Shown here piece by piece: positions 12,502-25,142 of a stretch of DNA of 64,000 nt (the stretch's first letter is position 1; every line of letters starts with the position of its first letter). The DNA is taken from contig NC_081408.1 of NCBI RefSeq assembly GCF_030272615.1, positions 769,695,336 to 769,759,335 of the forward strand, read 5' to 3'. Below the pieces are notes generated by a model. It was not told the origin of the DNA and ran no database searches. It saw nothing but the letters and a program-made list of their open reading frames with translations. Source of the DNA: Cryptomeria japonica. Taxonomy: Eukaryota; Streptophyta; Pinopsida; Cupressales; Cupressaceae. The translations under genes were made by a program, and so were the position numbers.

Positions 12502-13583
12502 TTGATGAAAAATAACTATAAAATATTTGGGCAAGCTTATATGCAAAAACTCATGCTTCCTGATGGGTTTATGTACAGAAATAAGCACGAATTAAGTGGT
12601 AAAGGGGCTTCTGGAAACAAGAGGGATAGAGAGGCAGTGGAAGTGAAAACTTCTGGTGTTATGTCTGCTCCATCTCAGAATGGGAATGGTGAATGTGTTG
12701 TAAGAGGAGCTGAGAAGGGTGTTGGAAGAAGTGGGGATGTTTATATTCCCCCATTTAAGCTGGCTCAAATGATGAAAGATGTGGAAGACAAGAGCAGTGT
12801 GGAATACCAGCGCATGACATGGGATGCCCTTCAAAAGAGTATCAATGGGTTAGTAAACAAGGTAAATGCATCTAACATTAAGAATATCATTCCAGAGTTG
12901 TTTACAGAGAATCTCATCCATGGGAGGGGTCTATTTCGTAGGCCTTGTATGAAATCCCAAATGGAATCCCATGGATTTACAGATGTTTTTGTTGCATTGG
13001 TTTCTGTGGTAAATACAAAATTTCCTGAAGTTGGCAATCTACTTTTGCGAAGAATTATTTTGCAACTTAAGAGGGCATAGAAATGCAATGACAAGCACAT
13101 GTTGATAGCAGCAACCAAATTCATGGCTCATTTAGTGAATCAACAAGTTGCACATGAGATCATTGCCTTGGAACTTATCACCCTTTTACTAGAGAACCCC
13201 ACAGATGACAGTCTAAAGGTTGTTGTTGGGTTCATGAAAGAATGTGGTTCTTTGTTGCAAGACCTTTCACCCAAAGGTCTCTATGGGATTTTTGAAAGAT
13301 TTAGAGGTATTCTCCATGAGGGGGAAATTGACAAACGAGTACAATTTTTAATTGAAGGCCTTTTTGCAATTCGCAAAGCTAAGTTCAAGGGTCATCCAGC
13401 TGTGCATCCAGATCAGTTAACACATGAATTTTTCCTAGAAGATGAACTTGATCAAGAAGCTGGTTTGGATGTTTTCAAGCCAGATCCTGATTTCTTAGAG
13501 CATGAGGCAACCTATGAAAAAAAGAAGAAAGATATCCTTGGAGATGCTTCTTCAGATGAAGCAGAAGGGGAGAATGATTCAGG

Positions 13584-13632
<49 letters not shown>

Positions 13633-14520
13633 GAGGAAGGTGAGGAAGCACTGAGAATACAGGATGAGACAAAGACAAACTTGGTTAATTTAAGACGTAC
13701 AATTTATTTGACAATCATGTCAAGTGTTGATTTTGAGGAAGTTGGTCATAAGCTGCTAAAGATCAAGCTTGAACCTGGTCAAGAGAGAACATACCTTCGT
13801 TATTATGGTCTTCTTGGGCAAAGATTCTATATGATCAATAAAATTTATGAGGAATTTTTTGATAAGTGTTTTGTACAACAGTATTCTATGATACACAGAC
13901 TGGAAACAAATAAATTGCGTAATGTTGCAAAGTTTTTTGCCCACTTACTTGGCACAGATGCTCTTCCATGGCATTGTCTTGCTTATATACGTGAGACAGA
14001 GGAAGATACTACTTCCTCTTCCCATATTTTTATAAAGATTATCTTGCAGGAGCTGGCAGAGTGGCTTGGTATATTGTTGCTTAATGAAAGGTTGAACAAT
14101 CCAACAATGCAGGAGTCTTTTAATTCAATTTCTCCAAAGGACAATCCCAAAAATTCATGATTTTCTATCAATTTCTTTACTTCTATTGGTCTTGGTGGTA
14201 TCACTGAGAGTTTACGTGAGTATTTGAAGAATATGCCAAGGCTTGTAATGCAGCAGCAAAAGTTTATTCCTAAGTCATATGAATCTACCTCTAATGATGA
14301 TTCTTCTAGTTCATCAAGTTCATCAGATTTTGATAGATCAGACTCAGATTTTGAGAGTGAAACTGATAGTGAGAGCAGTAAGGAGTCGCCAAGAAAGAAA
14401 AATAATTCAAAGCATGACAATGAGTATGAAAAAACAAGAAGAAAGAAAAGGGCGAGGGCATCTGACTCGGAGGATCGAAGTGATAGTGAAAAAATCAAAA
14501 GGAAAAAGAAAAGGAATTAA
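12502..14520 (+). pseudogene. CWC22: CWC22 splicing factor, intron-free pseudogene
   Basis: One reading frame of 672 codons matches the plant CWC22 protein from start to end. Its parts are a short N-terminal lead, VYIPPFKLAQMM (12736), the MIF4G domain to about 13400, an acidic Asp-rich linker, LRRTIYLTIMSSVDFEE opening the MA3 domain (13690), LGTDALPWHCLAYIRETEED, and a Ser/Lys/Arg-rich tail. CWC22 is a spliceosome protein that brings eIF4AIII to pre-mRNA. Two stops break the frame: TAG at 13078-13080 where the family has Tyr, and TGA at 14158-14160 where it has Arg. About 14 residues are missing in frame at 13782, between PGQ and ERTYLRYY. Lack of introns suggests a retrocopy. I did not find a poly-A tail or duplicated target site. 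Confidence 0.92.
13585..13632 (+). repeat. (GAT)n microsatellite coding poly-Asp
   Basis: A run of GAT triplets in the acidic linker of the CWC22 copy encodes about 15 Asp residues. CWC22 proteins usually have an acidic linker here, so the repeat is an expansion of an existing feature. Confidence 0.9.
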
Positions 14521-14899
14521 AAATCTTTCTAGTCAGTTATTCAAGGCTCCAGTAGACACCGTTTTCCTGGACTGTGATAGACAAAAGAATCACTCCCAAG
14601 TGCTTTGGTTTTATAACAGATGATTATAAGATGCTACAATGTTGTCTTATGTATTTTAATAGCCACGGGTTTTAGAGTTTTGTACTTGACAGGTAATGGA
14701 TAAACAGTGTTAGGAGGAGAAAATATTGAAGGCCAAGTGCAAATTGTGATAATACTAGATCAATGAATCCTGTTATTTATTGAGTATTTCTTGTTTTCCA
14801 TGTTGTATGATGTACCATAAGCAAACTAGAAATATAAATTCAATAAGATGCTTTGTTCAATGATGATAATTTCTATTTTCTTGCTTGTGAAGATAGACC
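14521..14899. other. Spacer between CWC22 copy and CACTA genes
   Basis: This probably includes the 3' untranslated region of the retrocopy and the left flank of the CACTA transposon. I looked for a CACTA-type terminus (CACTA...) and did not find a convincing one. Confidence 0.4.
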
Positions 14900-17800
14900 A
14901 TGTCAGACAATATCAAAGAACAACAAAATAAGGAGACAATTGCTAGATTGTGGTCTAACTTGAAAACAAAAGGTGATGGAAAATGTTATTGTCCGTGCAA
15001 AATTTATAAGGGGTTAAATACTAGAAGACTTCTAATCAAAAGAACGAAGAAACATTGTAGGCTGCATGGTCAAATTGAAGGTGGACGTGATTATCATCCA
15101 TTGGTAAGTTTTTCATTATATCGTTTTGACAATTTATATACATAATAAATCACATGATGATGAGATCATGATCAAGATTTATTTATGTTTATCAATTTTA
15201 TATAGGTCGAGCACCCCGGAGCACATGGTATGGATCAACACAACCCTGAGAATATGGTTTTCAAAGTGGACAAACATGGAGGTGTGAATATTGAGGCTGA
15301 AGATAATGATCCCATGAAAGATGACGATCATGAGCCAGAAAACACAATTGAAGATGATGGTACAAATACATTGATCCATGACTCATTTAGTAATCGCGCA
15401 GCTGATCATGATGATGAAGATGACCTTGATGTTGTTCATGATGTCCCTCTACTTGAGAAGGCATCTGAGGCCCTTTACGAAGGCTCACTGGCAACTCTTC
15501 TCTCCGCTTTATTGTTGTTGGTGAACTTGAAGGTTATGAATGGTTTATCCAACATAACAATGTCACGTATGTTAAGGTATGTCATAATAAACTGTGAATC
15601 ATGTTGTACCATTAATATTCTTTATTATAACAAATTATATTTTTTTGTTGTAGATTGATAGGTGAGTTTTTTTTACCATCATCAAATATTCTACCTCACT
15701 CATACCGAGAATTATCTACCGTTATGAAAGATATTGGAATGGAGTATCAAGCAATAGATGCTTGTCCCAATGATCATATTATATATCACAAACAACATGA
15801 ATTTCGAACTGAATGCCCTGAATGTCATATTAGTAGATATCAAATAGATCAAATAACAAAAAGGGTTCCTCGCAAGGTTCTTCGCTATATTCCCATTATT
15901 CCACGTATGCAACAATTATTCAAGTGCACTAGCTTGGCACAATTTATGGATTACCATGCACGCAATAGAAGTCAAGATGACATTATTCGAATGTTTGCGG
16001 ATGGTTCAGTATTTATGGACATAGAGGAAAAGTGGCCACACTTTAAAGAAGAACCTCGTAATCTCAGGCTTTCATTGGCAGCGGACGATGTCAATCCATT
16101 TGGAGAGATGAGATTTGTTTACTCAGTGTGGCCTATTTTTGTTATCAACAATAACATTCCTCCATGGATATCAATAAAGAGGGAGCACATAATGTTGGAA
16201 ATGATTGGTCCAGGTATTTTATCATTTAAATATAGTCATCTAAATTTAATTATAAATATTGCAGTAAAATGGTCATAATAATTATGTAATGTTTTGTTCA
16301 TTTGATTAGGTAAGTACCAAGTTAAAGATATGAATGTATATATCGAGCCTCTTATCGACAAGTTGCTGGAGTTATGGAATGGTGTCACCATGTATGACAT
16401 CTCTAGACCAATAGGACAAAGACAATTTCAATTCCATGCGATGCTTCTATGGACAATACACGATGCCCCGGGGCTAACACATTTTTGTGGTATGTTATAG
16501 TGTTTAAGTTGTGAATGAACATTATAATTCAAAAAATTATCATATTTAATCCAATTATACATTATCTTGTAGGTCTTCAAACAAAGGGAAAATTTGCATG
16601 TCCTGTTTGTGGTCCAAAGATGAAATCTCATCATTCAAAAAGTTTAGGAAAGCAGGTGTTTGATGAGTATAGGCACTTTCTCCACAAAAACCATAAGTAT
16701 CAAAATACTGAAAAACATCTTTTCAATGGGAAAGAAGAGAATACATCAAATCCACGAAGAATGACACCTCACCTGCGGAAGTTGGAATATAATAGAATTA
16801 ATCGTCAAGGTAATACCATTCCATCTATTGGTTTGTCATAAAACATCTTTTCTATTTTGTTTTGTTTACCGATGATGTGACTGATGATCATGAAGGTCGT
16901 GAAGGCATAAATGACCACCTTCCTAAGGGACTAAAAATTTATCCCTGACAATTTAGTAGGTTGCCCTACTACGAGCAGTTACAAATTGTTCATTTGTTTG
17001 ATAGTATGCATATTGGAAAGAATATAACAAAGACAGTATGGAAAATATTGGATGGAAGGCATGACAAAGAAAAAATTGTCAAAATATGTAGTGACATTCA
17101 GGATTCCAATCATGCAATGATAGATGTCATTCAATAAAATAACCATGGAGACCAGATTAAGATAAGTGAGCTTCCTTGGTTATTAATGGACTAGCAAAGC
17201 AATGCTATAAAAGAAGCCATACAAAAAATTTGATTTCCCATAGGATTTGCTACGAACATAAACAATCTCATATTAGAGAAAAGTAAATTTTGGCCAGGGA
17301 TGAAAACGCATGATTGGCATACCTTCATTGAGGTAATTCATGTTCTTGTGTTTTTAGAATGTATTTAAGTACTGCGCGTACGTGTACTTTTCATTATGTT
17401 ACAAAAAAATGAAAAGATAATTTTATAATTGTTGCAGTACGCTCTACCTCTATCTCTTCCAGACGACTTCGACAATAATGTCAAGCAAGTCATATATGAT
17501 CTTGGAAAATACATAAGGTAAGTAGTGATATTTGTTTAGTTCTTTGTATAGATATTATATTTGCGATTTGTTTTACTTCTTATGTAATATATTTTTTTGC
17601 GTCTTGAATACCTTGTAGGTGGTTGTCGTGTAAAGAAATCCATAAAGACGATATAAAATATTGGAAGAGAAAAATTCCTCATTTAATGTGTGAAATGCAA
17701 AAGTGTCTACCTCCAGCTTTTTTCAATGCACAAGAACACTACCTCATACACCAAGTTGAGGAGATTGAATTGTGTGGACCTATACACACTAGGTCAATGT

Positions 17801-19042
17801 GGATGGTTGAGAGGCAATTGAATTTTGAAGGCTTTGGTTCGACAAAGAACACATCCTGAAGGTTCTATGGTGGAGGGATATATGGTATACCAGACTATGG
17901 TGTACATTTTTTAATATCTTCCTAAGTTTGCAGCAAAGATCCACGTGGATCGCATTTGGGATCCCAACACCATTAACAAATTCGAAGGGGAGTACTTGAC
18001 GGGGAAATGTAGATTGAGGAAAGTGAGAGGTAATTATAAGACGTTATTGTAGTTAATTAATTCTTAATCTTCAAAATAAATCGATTGTAAGACATCTATT
18101 CATTTTTTGTACAGTTGGTCGAGAGTGGGATGCACTACATTTGTATATTACAAACAATCTTGATTGGATGACGGTATGGATTGAACGTTGTCAACATTTT
18201 GGACGCACGTTAACATGGGAAGGTGTGGCTTCATTGGTTAAAGAAGCACATTGTAATGGAGATTCCAATGTTACTTAAAGGGAAATTGATTTAGCATATG
18301 GTTTAAGAGATAAACAGGTACGTATGAATTTATTAATCACCAATATGTTTATCAACTCACAATGCAATAAATTTTACATGTTTGACATATCGTAGGTCAA
18401 ACACCACAACGCTATGTGCTGCAATGCTCATAAATTTTGCATAAAAAGTTGGATGACACGAAGAAAACTTGTGATTTGGCATCACTGCAGTCTTTGAGGT
18501 GACAAATATTTCATCGAGAAATGACATTCATCCTTAACAGTCTCAAAATCGATACTATGGCATTTTGGATGATATACTTGAGTGTGTTTTGTTCATCGTC
18601 AAATGGTATAGGCTACGATTGAATAAAAATGATCCTGATAGAACTGTTATTGAACATGATAATGGTTTTATAATGCTAAATACAAGGTCATTTGAACTAG
18701 TTGGGGATGAGCCCTATGTTATTCCAAGCCAATGTGAGCAAGTATTTTACTCAGAGGTTCCACATAAACCGGGTTGGTCATTTGTTGTTAGACATGATCC
18801 AAGAGAAAGGCTGATAAAGTATAATGTGATGGAAGAAGAAGATATCGAAGAAGAAGATACTGAAGAAGTAGAAGATGAAGTGAATGATGATCACGACCGA
18901 CAGTTTCTCAATGACGATGAAGAAGAACAAGAAGAAGAAGATGATGATGATGGCGATGGTGATGGTGATGGTGATGGTGATGGTGATGGTGATGGTGATG
19001 ATGGCGAAGACATTGATGATGATGATGACGACAACGACGATG

Positions 19043-19112
<70 letters not shown>

Positions 19113-19140
19113 CATTGATGTTCATGATGATGAAGAATGA
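14900..19140 (+). pseudogene. TNP2-like CACTA transposase (multi-exon, broken)
   Basis: Exons with GT-AG borders can be followed at about 14900-15103, 15206-15576, 15654-16213, 16310-16489, 16573-16809, 16896-17332, 17438-17517, 17619-18029, 18115-18317 and 18396 onward. They encode an N-terminal Cys-rich part (CYCPCKIYKGLNTRR), then the Transposase_21 region (YELSTVM-type block, ECPECHISRYQ, RKVLRYIPIIPRMQQLF, LAADDVNPFGEM, LLWTIHDAPG, GKFACPVCG). A DUF4218-like region follows (MKTHDWHTFIE to 17859), then a DUF4216-like region (YYGILDDILE to KPGWSFVV). The tail is acidic. The transposase cuts and pastes the element. Stops near 16946, 17138, 17190, 17230 and 18278 kill it. Confidence 0.88.
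18951..19128 (+). repeat. GAT/GGT-type microsatellites coding an Asp/Gly tract
   Basis: A (GATGGT)n run at about 18951-19000 is followed by a long (GAT)n run at about 19040-19110. In the transposase frame they code Asp-Gly and poly-Asp. Acidic tails are usual for TNP2-like proteins. The pure repeat length here points to slippage. Confidence 0.9.
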
Positions 19141-19910
19141 AATGTATGAGGTATGCGATTAGTATATTTTCTATTTAATATTGACTTCTTGATAGAATTT
19201 TTTTTACATAATTAATTCATTATGTTTTGAATTCTAATGCTATTACATAATTAATTCATGATGCACCTTTTAATATGGAGATAGAGATAGGGAGAGTGAC
19301 TATTTATGTGACAATTTTTAAACTGTGTTTATTTATGGAAATTGGATTGTTTATTAGCTATGTGATGGATCACATGTTTATGATGATGCATGTGACATTT
19401 TTTGAACTTTGTGTTTATTTATAGAACGTGGATTGTTTATTACCTATGTGATGGATGGTGATTTATGATACATATGTGATGGATTACATGTTTATGATGA
19501 CACATGATATGTGATGCTAATTGTGATGCTCAATTACATATATGATGACACATCATGTGATGCTTCTGATGCTTGTGATACGTATGTATTTATTGTTTAT
19601 CAACTTAAAAATGTAGTAATGCTTATGATGCTCAATTGATGGTGTTGATTTCAGGTATAGTCCTTGTGTGATGCTGCCACCCCTTGGTGGGAACAGGTCG
19701 TTGACTAGAAACATTGTCAACCATTTAGTTGAGGATCCTGCATAGTCTACATAAAGTAAAGGTAAGGAATTAAAAAAATTACAATGATTTTGATGACAAC
19801 ATCTTTTTATTATTTAATACTCTTTTTGTCTACAAAGTTCATGTTGTTCATGTTGTGTACTATGTAATTTCACTAAAGTTTTTTATATTTTTTCTTTGTC
19901 ACAGGCCGAC

Positions 19911-22841
19911 ATGGATCCATCACATATCACAGACAGAGATGTAGCTTGCAACACTTCTACCAAGCAGGTAGACCTCATTGTAATTGTACAAATTAGATAG
20001 AAGCAAACTGTTACATTATTATGTTCTTTTTTTTAGTGATTTATACTAATTTTGTAATTGTTAATGATATTCTTGACACAGACAAATGTTCAGGGAAAGG
20101 GAAAGGGAGTTGCAGTACCTGAGCACCTTTCTAGGGATGTGGAATCATTAGGGTTAAGCAATGATGACCCTGAAGATCCCACAAACCTTATGAAATTCTT
20201 TAAAATGCCTCTTATAAAAATTAGAAAAGAGATTGTTGCTTTGGCAACCATGCATCCTACTACTGATGAGATACGAGAGAGGGTGGAATTATTGTTTCGA
20301 ACAACAGAAAACTTGCAAGTAAGCAGTAATGAAAGCTTTAATTATAACAAAAGTTCAATAATGGTTTATATTTTATTCTCTTTTATGTCATTAACTAGAA
20401 TATGTACGTATTGTTTTTTACAGCAATTTATCTGCCCTCATCAAAGTCATTCCCACAATCAGGGTGTTGCAGGATCTTCAGGTGATGACGATTTTCTTGT
20501 ATTATCATTTGCTTGGCTTATCACTCTGAGTAACCAAAACACATCATACTTGATACTGTCAATTTTCAAAATAAAGGTTCATCCTTGTTTACAATTCTTG
20601 CACTTTTCATATATTTAATGTTTGATATATTTAATGTATTATTCTTTAGGTGTTGTCAATGTTACTGTGTAAATGTCGTCACCACCTCATCAAAGGTTAC
20701 CCTCACCTGTATTGCTGACTACAATGTCGGCAACACGTAGCATGCAGACATCATCTAGTGCACGTCATATTGGCCTACCCACTATTGGTAGATCCCTCTT
20801 TTGCTCTATCTTTTGTCATGTGTTTATTTCTCTTCAAGCGTTCTTTCTTGAATTCTAATGCCATTTCATAGTGGATTCATTTTTTGCAGGAGGAGATGCA
20901 CATGAGGATGTGCCAGAGGTGACTACTACTAATAACATACCATCATTTCCTGGATCTTCTCGTATTGCTAGTATGGGAACGTTGCAGGCCACATTGGTGG
21001 TGAGCGACAAAGAAATGATTCCCTTAAAGATACAAAAGGTTCCAGGTACTTTAAAATTATTATTATATATACTTTAATTGTAATTTACTTTATGATCACT
21101 ATTTTTGGACTAATGATCCCATGAATTTTTTGCAGGCAATGATATTTTCTATAAACATCTTAGTGACATTGCATTGCAGATATTTGGGCCCACCATACGT
21201 AAAAGGTGGTACATCATATGTGAACTAACCCTAATCTACTTTTGATTTCATATTATTACTAGAATAGTTTTCCTTTGTTCCATTTCTTGAAGTGTAATAA
21301 ATGTAGCTTCAGTTCATTTCTGAATCTAACAAGTTTGTTTTTTCTTTAAAAGGTGGAATGACCAAGAAAAAAGGTTATAAGATGAATTGACAAACCAAAT
21401 GGTTGAGTCGTTTGGAAATGACACCTTTGACAAAACCAAGCTCCTTGAAAAAAATGGCACATATCTAAAGTATGTGAGGGACCAATACATGACCCATTTA
21501 GAGAGGAACCTAAAGTACAAGCGTCCCCCCATGATTCCAGAGAGGGAGTGGAAGGACCTGATTTTGGATGCCAAGGAGAGAATTGAAAGGAAAAAAGGAA
21601 ATACACCACTAGACGCCAGAAGAAGGTACGGGATACTATTAAGAATGTAATTATGTACTAATTAATTACTCTTTATATTTATAAAATCTAACATATTTCA
21701 AAAAAATTATAGACTGAGTGACACATCAAAGGCAACCAAGGCAAGGCAAGAAAAACATAGGCAACACAAACTCGACTTTGGTGGTTACATGAAACTTGTT
21801 GCACGAATTGTAAGTATCTGATGTAAACAAAATATTGCATCAAAATATTAATAAATTGCAAACGTTTTTTTTTTGTCAAACAATGCAAGCAAAATTCACG
21901 GTACCAACCAAAAATGCAGGGCTCTGAATTCAATAGAGCTCCCACAGAAGATGACAAGAGAATTGCCTACCAGCAAGGCTATTCAACCGTGGCTGATCGG
22001 CTACGAGAATTGAGTGGGCATACACAACATTCGAGTGCATCCGTCACATAGGTAAATATGCTAAATGGAAATTATTTCAAATTGAATACTTTACCAATAA
22101 TCTAATTGATATTGAGTTCCAACATAAAGTGACTATATTTGTTTTAAATAAGCAAGCAATGATAACAATGTGAATGTCATTGGAATGCAGCCTGCTAATC
22201 GTGAAACACCACCTGCACATGAAGGTCTGGATGTGCATCCCAGTAGTGGAGGTATTCATTTTCTATTCAAATTTATTTATTTAGCTATTAATACAATTAA
22301 ACATCTTAATTTTTAATTAGAGTAGTAATTAATGTAACCTTTTTTGTTAATATTTTAGAGCATGTGGTTGGTGGCGACCAAGTAGAGCATGATCTGGGTA
22401 CACAACATCAAGAATGTGATGTTCCCCACTCAGGTAAAGAGGACCATTGTTATTGCTTTAAACAAATATAATTGCAATTGGTGTTCAGCATTAATGTAAC
22501 CTTTAGTATTTCAACTCCAAATGATCTAGAGGGTGTTCAACATGTTGAGGTTGAGGCTACACAAAATGATGTGGCCCCATTAGGTAAAGAGCACAACAAT
22601 TATGTTCTCTAAATTAATGAAATAATTGTAACAATAATAAAAAAAATTGAATTTAACCCATTTCTTTGTTATTGCAGAGGACCCCCCTTCGCTTCAGTGT
22701 CCTCGTCCTCAGTATAGGACTAGGCATACATCGAGATCACGAGCAGTTGGCAGAACATCTATAGAGGGGGGCAATGATGAAGAAGCCAATGTTCCACTTA
22801 GTCTTTTCATAGCTTCAAAGAAAAAACAAAAAAAGAAATGA
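19911..22841 (+). pseudogene. Second CACTA gene (TNP1/Transposase_24-like)
   Basis: Small exons with GT-AG borders follow one another: about 19911-19967, 20082-20318, 20424-20480, 20890-21045, 21136-21205, 21353-21625, 21713-21809, 21920-22051, further short ones, and a last exon at 22678-22841 ending in a basic KKKQKKK tail. The region from RWNDQEK through TKLLEKNGTYLKYVRDQY to LSDTSKATKARQEKHRQHK and ELSGHTQHS resembles the plant transposase family PF03004. Such proteins bind the subterminal repeats of the transposon in the En/Spm system. A TAA interrupts exon 21353-21625, and TAG at 22049-22051 overlaps a donor site. The family match is moderate. Confidence 0.7.
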
Positions 22842-23398
22842 TTGTAATCTAACTTATTTGATAATGACTGATTTTTATGTGTTAGTGAATGTAATTATGT
22901 GCTAATTAATGGTTATGGATGATATGTGTTAATTAATATTGATGAATGTTGTGTGTTAATTAATGTTAATCAATGTTATGTGTTAATGAACATTATGTGA
23001 TATTAATGAATGAATGCTATATTTTATTAATGGTAGAAAGAATGAATGAATGAATGTTATAAGATGTTAACGAGGAATTTAGAGTGATGTTAGGGGGGGG
23101 AGGGGCCAAATGAGCTTCCACCTTCACATGGTTGGCCCTGTTAAGTAGAGATTATTAAACTATTCTCAAAACCAAGCGAAGCTCAACAAGATAACACACT
23201 TTTCAATATTTCATTATGTTGCACAGTTAATCTTATTGAATAATGTATATTGAATCTTAATTGCAGGGTCCAACAAAGCCAACACAAACAACAACACCAC
23301 AAGTTGCTGGGTATAATGAACTCCCATATTGTCTTATCTGTACATGAACAATATGAGTTGCTTCTAGTGTTGATATCCAAGGCGGGACTGCAAAATTT

Positions 23399-23488
23399 AT
23401 GAATATGCCTCATCCTTGTAAGTTTTTTTATTACTTGTAAGTCATGAATATGCCTCATCCTTGTAAGTTTTTTTATTACTTGTAAGTC
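23399..23488. repeat. 45-bp tandem duplication
   Basis: The unit starting 'atgaatatgcctcatccttg' is present twice without visible change (23399-23443 and 23444-23488), followed by the first bases of a third unit. Confidence 0.9.
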
Positions 23489-23994
23489 ATGAATATTGCT
23501 CTTTAGTTGATTAAAATCATTTTTGTGAATGCAAATCTTGATTATTATAAAGTGATATTTTCACTATCAATTCCAAATTGAAACCCTTTCAGTGCATGCA
23601 TGTTGTTTGCCAAAATGCCATCTCAAAAGTATTAGCAAACAAACATTGGCATTCACAAAATCAAGAAAGACAAACTGAAAATTAGCAGTAGAGCATTCAA
23701 GTAAACTGTTTGTCAAGAAGCATAGTTGAAAAGGTACAAAAGAAATTGGTTTCAAAATAGGGGTAGACCATTACAAATTGGCAACTTGGAATCACTTCTC
23801 TTCTTACTTCTCCTCAACCCTCTTGCTCTGCACTCTCACTCTCACATTCACAGTTCCCGGCTTCTTGCTCTTTGTTTTTGTGAGTTGAAACAAAAATAGG
23901 AGACAGTTTTATAAAGTTGGTGGGGTTTGGGTGGGTGCCATAGGCTGTGACGGTTTGACCTTGGGCATGGAGTTTGAAAAAAAGTTCTGATTTT

Positions 23995-24232
23995 TTTTAA
24001 ATCACTTATGGACTGTTTGGCCATGGGAGATGCTTGGATGTCCCTAAGATGGTCAAGAGGCTCTTGGGAGTCCCTCAAACATCTCAAGGATGTCTTAGAG
24101 ATGTCTCAAATATGATGGTATTGGATTGCACTGGGGCAGCAGGGGGACGTCCCATCCAAGTCCCTGTATTCTGAAGGTGTCCCCATTTCAAAAACAAACA
24201 GTTTTGGGGGAGAAAATCTCCTTGTCGAACAC
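23995..24232. mobile_element. Possible non-autonomous hAT-like fragment
   Basis: The stretch is rich in GACGTCCC, GAGATGTC and related words, as in the subterminal region of the hAT element at 57314-57535. It ends with 'tgtcgaacactgg', whose reverse complement starts CAGTGTTCG, a plausible hAT terminal repeat. No matching left end was found. Confidence 0.35.
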
Positions 24233-24359
24233 TGGCTCCAATACATACGTCTTGGTATGATTTTTTAAATAAGACACCAGAATTCATAAAAGAATATCTT
24301 TAGAATCTATATTAATCAATAAAAGATGTTTCTAATTGAATGTATGTACCAAACCCTAT

Positions 24360-25142
24360 TGTAGACACCTAAAATTGTCATGTCTAATTAAATAAATATT
24401 TTATTTATTTAATTATCTAAGCCTAATTCTTCTATTAATTAAATAAATCTTTATTTATTTAATTAATTCATTTATCCTCTTCTAGCCTTATTTGTCATTT
24501 AAATAAATACATTTATTTATTTAAATTATCCTCTTCCTAAATTAAATAAATATCTTATTTATTTAATTGTCCTACTTCTTCTATTAATTAAATAAATCTT
24601 TATTTATTTAATTAATTCATTAGCTTTTTCTACCCATGACACATGTCATTCATCTCTTAATTCATACACTACCTACCTCTTTCATTATTTTGGTATTTCT
24701 TTTACCTACCCTCTAATCCTAGCCGACCTCTCTTTTTACACCTCTCAATCTTAACCCTCCATTTCATATTGTGTCTTCTATTTAAGGAGATGCTTTCTTC
24801 ATTGTCAAACCCTAATGACTCATGCTAATGATCTTTTATGCAATTGACTACACTACGATCCTACTTGCAACCACATTCCGTTCTTTGTTGAGCTCTTGTG
24901 CATATTAAAATCTGAGAGCAAATATATCAAGCAAGATCAATGGAGATAGGAAGAATGGAGATCAAAACCCTATTGGACATGTGATGGTATAATCTTTGTG
25001 ATTTTGAGTTATTTTGCATTGTCTTAGGTTATCTTCATATGTTATGGTGGATCTTTGTTGATTGTTAGGCTAGGGTTTTGTGGTTGGATTCATTTTAGCC
25101 TTTCAATATTGTTATTATTGTTATCCATTTTCACCATAAACA
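24360..25142 (+). mobile_element. Solo LTR of the Tat-like Gypsy family
   Basis: The sequence runs from TGTAGACACC to CACCATAAACA and matches the two LTRs of the Gypsy element at 45228-56632 along its length. It is bordered by a 5-bp target-site duplication, cctat, at 24355-24359 and 25143-25147. No internal element sequence is attached. This is the expected product of recombination between two LTRs. A run of TATTTATTTAATTA hairpins fills its first part. Confidence 0.93.

Larger units (their letters stand above)
14900..22841 (+). mobile_element. Coding core of a CACTA (En/Spm) DNA transposon
   Basis: Two adjacent genes in the same direction, a TNP2-type transposase and a second multi-exon gene, are the standard content of plant CACTA transposons. 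Left terminal repeats were not found. A CACTA-like right terminus lies at 28700-29192, which may belong to this element if other DNA inserted in between, or to another one. The many stops show it is inactive, but most splice sites are preserved, so it is not extremely old. Confidence 0.85.
22842..24359. other. Non-coding stretch with small repeats
   Basis: No gene is seen. Contents: a G-rich run (23094-23104), a 45-bp tandem duplication (23399-23488), and a hAT-like terminal segment near 23995-24232. Short frames here have no recognisable motifs. Confidence 0.5.

Noticed and set aside
13475-13678. Minus-strand His-rich frame
   Set aside because: It is the complement of the (GAT)n run in the CWC22 copy.
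18778-19162. Long open frames on both strands coding poly-Ile, poly-Ser or poly-Met
   Set aside because: They are shadows of the GAT and GGT microsatellites in the transposase acidic tail.
23399-23488. Possible CRISPR-like direct repeats
   Set aside because: It is a plain 45-bp tandem duplication with no spacers, in plant nuclear DNA.
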